Origin: Puccinia triticina
Taxonomy: Eukaryota; Basidiomycota; Pucciniomycetes; Pucciniales; Pucciniaceae
Assembly: GCF_026914185.1 (NCBI RefSeq)
Contig: NC_070569.1
Coordinates: forward strand, 5,332,001-5,396,000
Direction of reading: 5' to 3'
DNA: 64,000 nt
Position 1 is the first letter of the stretch, and every line of letters starts with the position of its first letter. Position numbers and translations under genes: made by a program. The notes under the pieces are model-generated. The model was not told where the DNA came from and did no database searches. It was given only the letters and a program-made list of their open reading frames with translations. Positions 55,946-64,000 of this stretch are shown here, one piece after another.

Positions 55946-56611
55946 ATGATCAACTACCTGACCAATCGTACGTCCGTCCAACCCGGAAGTTCGATGAAAG
56001 CATCCGACTGATCACACTCCTGTTTGTCGATATTTAGTGCCCAACCGAATCCCCGAGAAACAGAGGATGTTTCAAGTGAAGTCCCTCTCCATTTCGTGAC
56101 TTGACCCGCCTACTCAGGACGAACCGTTCAAGTCTGACTTTAATCGATTGTTGCGTTGGGTTTGACAGGGCGATCATCGCTTGGTACATCAGAAGTTACC
56201 TCGTGCCCGAGTCTACATGGGTTAGTCCTCTCGGTGATTATCTTGCAAGTATCAAGGTGATATTTCGTGTTGATAAACGGACCCTTCCTCCCACTTGCTC
56301 AGGTATCTACTACACCATCTTTGGAGCCAGCATGCTCTGGTCTGCCAATGGGCTCTACAAGTTGATCCGGGTCAGTGACTTACCCATTCTCTCAGACTCG
56401 AAAAAAAGCTATCACGATTTGTTTTTCTAGATCATCTACTGATTTTGCTTTCTTTGACATTGGACTGGCCTTTCTTGGCATGATGAAAATTGTTTCTGCC
56501 GTTTGATGTTTGTTATCCTTTATTTCGCTTCGCTTTTCGACCGACCATCACATTTGTAATTATTCCATATGCTCTCATTGGATTATCGACTATCAGGGAA
56601 AGAAGGCCTAA
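55946..56611 (+). CDS. COX7: Cytochrome c oxidase subunit 7 (COX7/COX7a-like), 64 aa
   Basis: Five small exons, 55946-55967, 56038-56075, 56169-56220, 56303-56370 and 56597-56611, join in frame to 65 codons. The product starts MINYLTN-LPNRIPEKQRMFQ, continues DHRLVHQKLPRARVYM, has one membrane helix IYYTIFGASMLWSANGLYKL and ends IRGKKA. The N-R-x-x-E-K-Q-x-x-F-Q block, a single transmembrane segment and a short basic tail fit fungal COX7/COX7a, a nuclear-encoded inner-membrane subunit of respiratory complex IV. The length agrees with about 60 residues in yeast. It was missed as a long frame because the first and last exons have 22 and 15 bases. All borders are GT-AG. It shares a promoter region with VPS51. 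Confidence 0.85.
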
Positions 56612-57104
56612 GGTCCCACCGGAAATCATTTACATAAATAGATCGTTTTTGTGCTCATCCCTGCCAGTAATCTGAAGCTTTTCATCATCATTCATCTCGA
56701 CACCATTATCACGTTGGAGACACATGGTTATGATTGTGTGTTTCCGTAAGGAAAATAACCTTCAGTGTCTCACAAGGAATTCGGTAATAATGAGAGAATT
56801 GACATCTTCAAGAAACCACTCGATCATTTGTGTTGTTCCATGTCTCTAACCTCACCCGCCTCTGAATTTACCACTACATGAGATCTACATCTGACTACCC
56901 TGACAGCTACATACCCCGATCCTATAGATGACTGTAGAGTCATAATTCGACCTCGCTCAGCCTCCCGCGACCATGCTACACAACTTGGGGACTTACATAT
57001 GTATTCGAACTTCCAGTTCGCGGGTTGCTCATCTGAGCACTCGGACGGATATCCGTATCCGCTCAAGGTCCTCGGATGCTCAATCGCTGGCAAAATCCAA
57101 GTAC
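56612..57104. other. No gene seen
   Basis: 3' flank of COX7, short frames only. Confidence 0.4.
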
Positions 57105-57113
57105 CTCCTAATA

Positions 57114-57651
57114 CTAACTTAACACAAGTCCCCCCTGGTGGGAGCGCTGTGGCTGGCGGCGAAGCCGCCCCTCCCGCAGGGAGGGACTTGTGCATTATCC
57201 CAAATTTTACGCGGGAGCAGAAAGTTCATTTGGCTGAGAGGTTTTTAAAATTTTTATAGCTCCTCCCCCAGCCTCTCCACCAATATGCCCTATCTGTACC
57301 CTATGCTACTTTTCTTTCTCTACATTTTGGTCTACTCAGATTTTTTCTATCTCAATCTGTTGACCTTTTCAAAAGATCAAAAATGCACAAGTCTTCCAAA
57401 TGAGGCTCCACTTGTTTGGGACTCCAGGAGTTGTTTTTCTGGCTACAAGATAGATAAGTGGCTCAAATTCCTTGCAAGAACAGAACCTACAGCTCTGTGT
57501 ATTCAGTTTTTCTATATTGGTTGGGATTTTTAGTGTAGCAGATCCTTTCTGCTCCTGCTTAAATCAAGACATAACTCATAAGCCTCTCCTGCGGAGAGCC
57601 CTCCGGGCGGGGTCCCCCGGACCCTCCGCCCAAGAGGCTTTGTTAAGCTAG
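57114..57651. mobile_element. Non-autonomous MULE-like MITE, copy C, 9-bp TSD CTCCTAATA
   Basis: Begins CTAACTTAACACAAGTCCCC and ends GAGGCTTTGTTAAGCTAG, imperfect inverted repeats. It is flanked by an identical CTCCTAATA (57105-57113 and 57652-57660). Just inside each end is a GC-rich hairpin (for example CCTCCGCC/GGCGGGG near 57590-57630). No transposase. Nine-base duplications are typical of MULEs. Confidence 0.8.
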
Positions 57652-57810
57652 CTCCTAATAGCTATCTGGTATTACTGGTACGTATTCTTTCTGACCCTAA
57701 CAGCGGTATTACTCAGGTACGTATTATTTCTGACCACTCCGCCAGGCCCTCTAAATAACTCGGCTCAAATATTGCTTTTGACTTCCGGCCATTGCCCATC
57801 TAGGTTTGCT

Positions 57811-60523
57811 ATGGCCAGAGCTCGCCGGAACCTTCAACTCGCCGCAGGCTCTATGCTCCTCAACGAACCCACAAGGGGACGATTCCGAGCCCAAAGGTCC
57901 CGGACAAATCCTCAGGTTGAGGCAGCCCGTATCACCGCTTTGAATCAAATCGCTGAGGACTATGGGATGATTCCGCCAAGCAAACATAGGCCAACTTACA
58001 TCCCACCTCCAGTGGCCAACGAAGACCAACATCCCATGGATGTTGATCAAACTCATACCAAAGATCAAGAGGCCTACCGCCCGGCCATTGCTCACGCTAG
58101 ATATCACCGACTTCAACGCTATGCTGCCTTACAACAACAGAGAAGCGAAGAATGGCAACGCCTTGTCAACCAAGCAACAGCCACGTACCTATTCTGCCAG
58201 CAGTCAAGCCACAATTGGACAACTGTCAAGTTCCCCACAGAATGTGTACCCTACAATTGCACCTGCCCACCCAATGTGATACATCATCAATCAGTGGACT
58301 TAATTGGTCTACCTGGTCAGTCAATCAAAATTTCTTATTGCTGTTTGACTATGGATATTGATATTACTTGTTTGACTCTTTCTTACAGAGAAATTTGCAG
58401 CGTTTCAAATTCCATTCTGCCAATGTACACCCGATGTTATCCGACTCCTACACTTTGGCTTCCTTGCAAGCTCGGCAACAAAACCACGAACCGCATTCTC
58501 TGTTGGACTTATCCAGTTCCATCACACACTGTGGCAAGCATCAACGATATCGACTGGATCATTTGTCAAAGCGCTCTCAACCTTTCTGGATTCCCGACAC
58601 CAACAACCAATGTTAGCTCGAGGAAGCAAGAAACCAAGGCAGCTGCGAGTTCCATTTTCACACAGTACAGACTTGTTTTGTAAAATTATTTTAGCAAAAG
58701 ATCAATTACTTGAGCAAGGACTTGACTACTCTACCAATCAAAAGTGGGCCAATCAATGTCCCCGATGTTCTGGCCCCAATGAGAATGAGCAAAAAGCAAA
58801 CCCTCAAGAGCCAGACTTCATCCTGGCAATGGATGGAAACTATCAGCAGAGGCACTATGCTCATGCTAGTAAAGACTCCCCATTCAACAACCAATACCCG
58901 CCAATCTTCCTCCAGCCATCCAAGATCAGTTCAAGCACCACACTATGCGAGGAAACTGAGGTTCATGTAGCCGGAATTGATGTAAGTCCCCACTTATTGA
59001 TCTACTGGATCCTGCTGTTACTGAAGCCACTGTGCTTGCATTTGACCCTTAGGACCCATGTGCGCAGTCACACAAAGTTGCCAATGACACCCGTGACGCA
59101 ACAAAATGGGAAAAGTGTGATGACAGCGGGATTTTTGGGAGTGCGTGCCGACATGATGTACCACTGCTGTATGCCAACATATATAAAACGGGAGAAAAGT
59201 ATGTATAATGTTACTTAATTCACCAAATTTGCATTTCACACAAAATGAATTTGTTCTTGAAAATATTTTAGGCTTTATTACCCAGTCTTGTTGCTTAGAA
59301 GGATATTGACCGATTTTCCCGAGTCAAAGATAGGAATCCTGTATGACATTGGCTGCCAGTTAGAGACTCATATCAAAAAGGTAAGATTTTCTATATTATA
59401 TGACATGATTCAATCATCTGATAATGTGTGAAAAATCAACAGCGCCAATTTTTTGTTGAAAAGCAATCAAATCTGTTATTTGGTACATTGGTATTCCACG
59501 CCTACGTCCACAAATGGTCGTGTCAAGTGAAATACAACCCACGGCTCAATAACTGGTGGGGACTATCAGATGGGGAAGGACTGGAAAGATTATGGTCTTT
59601 TTTGTCTCCCCTGATACCCTCCCTTTGGGTTTCTACTCGTCTGCACAGGTTACATGCAATTCATGTACTCTCACAGTACTTAGCCAAAGAGTTGAATGAA
59701 TCCACAGGTACGTGCAGTGCAGTTTGATTTGGAAAATTATGGTGTAAAAATTAATGTTCTTGTTTCCCGTCTTGACCAACAGGAGAATGGCTCCATAGGA
59801 AGCTATTTATGGCGCTTAGCACTATCAAAACATCTTGCGAAGGCCTGGAAAAGCTTCATCAGCTACTTGTTCTCAACGACTCGGCCCGCGGAAACTATAC
59901 AAACAAATTTTTCCAAGCCCAGTGGGACAACGAGCAGGCATATCATCTCAAAACCAATGTATCATTCCGGGAGAAGCAAGAGAAAGAGCTTGGTCGGCTG
60001 CTACGGATGGAAGATCAGCTTGAAGCAGAATGATCTGCAAATACATTCAATGTGGCAGAAGCAATTCATCGCGCACAACTGGTTTCAAAACTCTTGCAGG
60101 ATATTGAGGCACAGCGAACAAAGGTTGGAGATCCCCTGTTTCTCATCAACTTGACTCGTAAGTACCTTTTATTATTTGTTTGAAACTATAGAATAGAATT
60201 CAGTTTTTGATTTGTACAGCATACCAGAAACCCAGCAAGACCAGCTGCTCAAAATCTGGCACACCAAAACTGAGATGCAACAGCGGTTCTTGGCTTTAGT
60301 TGAAGAAAAGGCTCCACTGGTCCGAGTGTGTCGTCCGGGAGAACAGTCATTGCTTGGTGGGTGTCTCTTTCTAATCAGGAGCTAATTTTCATGTACTCAT
60401 TAATTTTTATTTTAGGAACTAACTGGCAACAGAAAATTTTGAGTGCAATACAAAAACGGGCCAAGCAACTTCATAAAATTTTGAATGAGTACAATAGACA
60501 AGTCCAAGAATTTTCTCAATGTT
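57811..60523 (+). pseudogene. KDZ-superfamily transposase, 3' end cut by a copia element
   Basis: Exons 57811-58315, 58389-58981, 59053-59198, 59272-59380 and 59443-59707 join in frame, then about 59791-60033. The order is a basic N-terminus (MARARRNLQL); a CxC-type zinc cluster (CVPYNCTCPPNVIHHQSVDL, PFCQCTPDVIRLL); LARGSKKPRQLRVPFSHSTD; KWANQCPRCSGPNENEQKA; and the KDZ catalytic blocks ILAMDGNYQQRHYAHA, GILYDIGCQLETHIKK and LSDGEGLERLWSFLSP, which keep the likely D, D and E. A TGA at 60031-60033 follows QLEAE. Coding-like sequence (IQKRAKQLHKILNEYNRQ) resumes in later exons and stops where the copia LTR begins. KDZ elements move by cut and paste; the terminal repeats of this copy were not found. 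Five of the exons look intact, so decay is recent. Confidence 0.8.
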
Positions 60524-63500
60524 TCCCTGTTGAAACTTGCACTCCTCATCGCGCGCGCTCCGCTTTTGCTTTCTCATTTCCGCGCTTCGCGGCTCTGCTG
60601 CGCATATCACGATCATCAATCTTAACCTAAACCTTCCTCGTACTCCCGGAACGATAGCCCTCCGCAACTCATCAGAATCAATCAAGTACATCAAAATACT
60701 GATTCTCCGATTCAAATCGATCCGCTGCTCCCTCAAAAGATCAAGATATTCTCGACGCCGCTCCTCTCTCGTGTGTTGCACAAGTCCGGTGAAGCTTTAA
60801 CTTGGACAGCCTTCACTAGCTTCCAACTTGGTGAGAAATGCAGCCAGCATTTCCATACATCATCCTCACATCTCGACCCCTCAAATCATCAACACTAACT
60901 TCCTTTCTTTCTTCCATCAGTTATATCTCAGATCTTTCAGCGCTCTATTTTATTTCAAATCTTATTTCTCTTGTTTTCCTTGCCATAGGGTTTGTCTATT
61001 TCGTGTTTAACATTCCTCAATATCCACAACTAATCCTTCCTTATTCATCACTTCCAGAATCATCAGACTCGCCCCAATTCTCCATCAAATTCCTTATTTT
61101 TAGATTTACTGCTTTACATTCAGGGTTGGTTTCATTATTTGCTTTGATCTTCTTTCTGTTTTTCTTCATTGTTCTCACGTTTATGTTTTTCTCCAGATTC
61201 TGGTCTTATTCTTTAGTGAAATACAGTCATAGGTTTTTTACGATTAACAGTCGAACGCTGCTACCGAACCTCGCATGTCCGGCGATTCGAAATCAGAACC
61301 GCGAGAATCAACCACTATCACTCCTAAAGACCAGAAACCTGCTCCTACGACTAAAGCCATGGACGCCATTCAATCCTCCTTGATCAAGACCACCGTCGAA
61401 GGTATCCCTCTCTTATCGATGGACAATTATACCCTCTGGAGACAACGAGTCATCAACTTTCTCGATGTTGTCAAACTCAAGGAAGATCTTATCTCTGAAA
61501 AACGGGTTCTTAGTGCTGATCACAACGTTTACCTCAAGGCCGTCCTAGTCGCAAAATTGGAGTCCACCGTTCAAGCCAATGTCATCGACTCTGTCAATGA
61601 GGACAATGCGAAGTTGATATGGAGCTCAATCGTCAAATTCTTCGCCTCAACTCAAGCTTCCAATAAGTCGAGAGTGTTTCAATCGTTCCTCCGAGCTCCT
61701 TATACTCCTAACGATGTCCTAGGATTCATTACTTCAATGAAAACGTTTCAAACTCAGCTCATCGAAGTCGGATGGACCTTTTCAGACGACGCTCTCGGTC
61801 ACATGGTCCTTCACAAATTCCCTGCTGACATGAATGACATCGTCAACCAAATCACGCATTCAGACAAGGAACCTTCTATCAACGTTGTATTTGAACATCT
61901 TCGTATTCACGAACACAACTCTGAAATGCGAGCTAGTGGGAGTGGATCAAGATCAAATCCAATCACTCTATACACCGACAAGTCAAAGAGATGCAAGAAA
62001 GAATACCACAATCCGAACGCCGACCATCTTAAGGAAAATTGTTGGTACCTTTACCCCGGCAAGCGAACCGCTTATTACGAGAAGAAAGCCGCTGCAGCTC
62101 AGAAAAACGAGTCCTCAGTCAGTAGCTTTCACACCTCTCTATCCAAATCGCCTCATGTATTCATTATCGACTCAGGATCGTCAGCTCATATGACTTCAAA
62201 TTCTCATCTGTTTCATACCCTAGAACTCAAAGAACTAGGATGCGTACAAACAAGCTCGTCTGATGATCAACTTAAAATTAAAGGAATCGGATCAATACGG
62301 TTGAAAAACAAATACGGTGAACTAATTCTAAATCATGTTCTATATGTTCCCGACATCGTTGTAAACCTGCTCTCTGTTCGATGTCTTCTACTTCAAGATT
62401 ATGTTGTCAACTTTCATAAAAACTCTTTTGAAATCTTAAAAAACAATGAAATCAAAATGAAAGGCAATTATATCGGAAACCTTCCAAGCCTTGACTTTGA
62501 AAATTCTGAGCACTCAAGTCATCTCTCGTCCGCTGAATTCCTACATAAATCATTAGGACACGTGAGCTATCACCGTTTGAGAAAGAAACTCGGCATTCCC
62601 TTGAAAATAGTCCACGACTGCGAATCATGTGCAGTGGGAAAAATCACCAAAGCCTCTTTCAAATCCGATCACAAGCATGCTTCTCGACCATTTGAGGAAC
62701 TTCACTTTGATTTAATCGGCCCAATCTGGCCTCCATCTCATGAAGGACACAAATACATCCTGACGATCGTAGACAGCTGCACTCGTTTCTGCGCGGCCAT
62801 ACCGATGAAACTAAAAAGTGACACTCCTAGAACTATCTCTTTTCTGGTCGATGTTGAAGCTAAGAGATTCGGTCACTATCCCACAACATTCCATTCGGAT
62901 AGAGGGTCAGAATTTCTGAACTCCAGTTTGAGCGAATATTGCGTAAATCATCTGATAAAACAACGGACATCGGACGCTTACACTCCTCAACAAAATGGTT
63001 TGGCTGAGCGCTTTAACAGGACCATCCTCGAATCAATGAGGACCATTCTTCAAGATACTGGACTCGACAGAAAGTACTGGAACGAAATCGCTCAAGTCAG
63101 CTCGCTAACCTTGAATCAAATCCCAACTCATCGCTCCAAATCATCCCCTTTTGAGTTGTTCAAAAATAGATCACTTCCTCTCAATTACTTCTATCCAATC
63201 GGTAATAGAGTGTCATTTCTAATTCTTCCTGAGCAGTCCTTCTCCAAACTTAAACCCAAAGGAAAACTTGGGATACTTATCGGATACAAGGACGAATTAA
63301 GGTCATATAGAATTCTAGCTGACGACGGGAAAATTGTCAAGACAAAGAACATCAGATTCTTGGACTATACTCCTCCCTTGTCCAAAAATTCAGACTGGGA
63401 CATCGCTGTTGGTGAAGATGATGCTGAAGACTCAACTGTATCCGAAGAACGCACTCAATCTGAAGATGAAAAAACGTCAGACGAGAGCGACGAAGAGATT

Positions 63501-64000
63501 GCGGCTAGTTTAAACCCTGAACCCGCCGTCAGCCGAACTCTCCGTGAACGTACGTCTCAAGTCAAACCAGTCAAATACTCGTATCTGGCTACCGATCCGT
63601 CTTCTTTCAAAAATGCAATGAAATCAACCGAGAAGGAACTATGGGCCACTGCAGCTGATGAAGAACTATCCAAAATCGAGCATCACGAAGTATGGGATGA
63701 TAGTTTGACACTCCCGACTCATTCTTGCACACTCTATGGATCTTCAAAACAAAACCGGCTACGCTCTCCGCTAAAGAGAGGAAGAAAGCGCGTCTGTGTA
63801 TTCAAGGATTTCTACAGCGTGAAGGAGAAGACTACGGCGACACCTTTGCACCGACCGGTAAATTTACAACCATGTTGGTTATCTTAATGTTTGCTATTGA
63901 TAAGAATCTTCCCATCCGTCAATTTGATGTCAAGAGTGCTTTCCTGTACGCACCCTTGAAAGAAGAACTGTACATCAAGACTCCCGAAGGATCAAAAAGA
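60524..64000 (+). mobile_element. Ty1/copia LTR retrotransposon, 5' part (runs off the window)
   Basis: A candidate 5' LTR runs from TGTTGAAACTTGCACTCC (60524) to about 61251 (TTACGATTAACA). The Gag-Pol frame starts shortly after (ATG 61275). The 3' LTR is beyond the window, so the LTR borders are unconfirmed. Insertion at 60524 cuts the KDZ gene. Confidence 0.7.
61275..64000 (+). pseudogene. Ty1/copia Gag-Pol polyprotein, frameshift at the start of RT
   Basis: The frame from ATG 61275 runs to 63887. Gag lies N-terminal (LLSMDNYTLWRQRVINFLDV, about residues 45-210). A decayed zinc knuckle (CKKEYHNPNADHLKENCW) and an aspartic protease (FIIDSGSSAHMTS, near 300) follow. Next are the GAG-pre-integrase block (FLHKSLGHVSYHRLRKKLG, CESCAVGKITKASF) and an integrase core with LHFDLIGPIW, FHSDRGSEFLNSS and YTPQQNGLAERFNRTI, so D, D and E are in place. 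RT begins ELWATAADEELSKIEHHEVW, but near 63730 the frame shifts. The RT reading continues one frame over as TLWIFKTKPATLSAKER, then IRQFDVKSAFLYAPLKEELY to the window edge. One indel therefore separates Gag-PR-IN from RT. The order PR-IN-RT identifies copia. Confidence 0.88.

Overview
This is a eukaryotic, gene-poor and transposon-rich window. Short spliceosomal introns (about 50-180 nt, mostly GT-AG), fungal housekeeping genes and a characteristic set of transposons (KDZ, MULE fused to an OTU protease, DIRS/Ngaro-like, Ty1/copia) point to a basidiomycete, most probably a rust fungus (Pucciniomycotina). The organism call is inference from content; no rRNA or marker gene fixes the species.

Layout. 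1-4.0 kb: a C-terminal fragment resembling SPT5/KOW proteins, a decayed minus-strand gene with one in-frame stop, and a Ser-rich open frame. 4.97-6.2 kb: a PIF/Harbinger-type non-autonomous element carrying a palindromic satellite. 6.35-10.77 kb: a complete MULE with terminal inverted repeats, an 8-bp target duplication and a FAR1-MULE-OTU gene killed by four stops. 11.0-12.3 kb: a VPS18 C-terminal fragment and a hAT fragment. 12.3-15.4 kb: an LTR element that codes only for Gag. 15.6-21.0 kb: a DIRS/Ngaro-like retroelement split by a 3-kb element with 440-bp inverted arms. 21.4-34 kb: hAT debris, dispersed repeats, MITEs, satellites and one unrecognised multi-exon gene (28.5-29.9 kb). 34.5-40 kb: a genic island with a tRNA-Tyr relic, an unrecognised two-exon gene, and the divergent pair PRA1/YIP3 and eIF2B-beta. 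40.8-43.9 kb: a Harbinger-like element with captured coding sequence. 44.2-48.4 kb: a 13-exon gene for a secreted low-complexity protein. 49-54.3 kb: nested repeats. 54.7-56.6 kb: the divergent pair VPS51 and COX7. 57.1-64 kb: a 9-bp-TSD MITE, a KDZ transposase gene cut by a copia retroelement, and copia Gag-Pol running off the window.

The housekeeping genes serve vesicle traffic (PRA1, VPS51), translation initiation (eIF2B-beta) and respiration (COX7); I see no shared pathway beyond head-to-head promoters. Two signals stand out. First, the secreted-protein gene at 44.2-48.4 kb can be spliced so that all 12 introns are phase 1 and all 11 internal exons are multiples of three, an architecture reminiscent of aphid bicycle genes and schistosome micro-exon genes. 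Second, transposon decay is biased to CpG, often TCG to TTG, as seen in stop codons, LTR-LTR differences and the reverse-transcriptase active site.

All exon joins were made by eye from splice signals and reading frame; no homology search was run.
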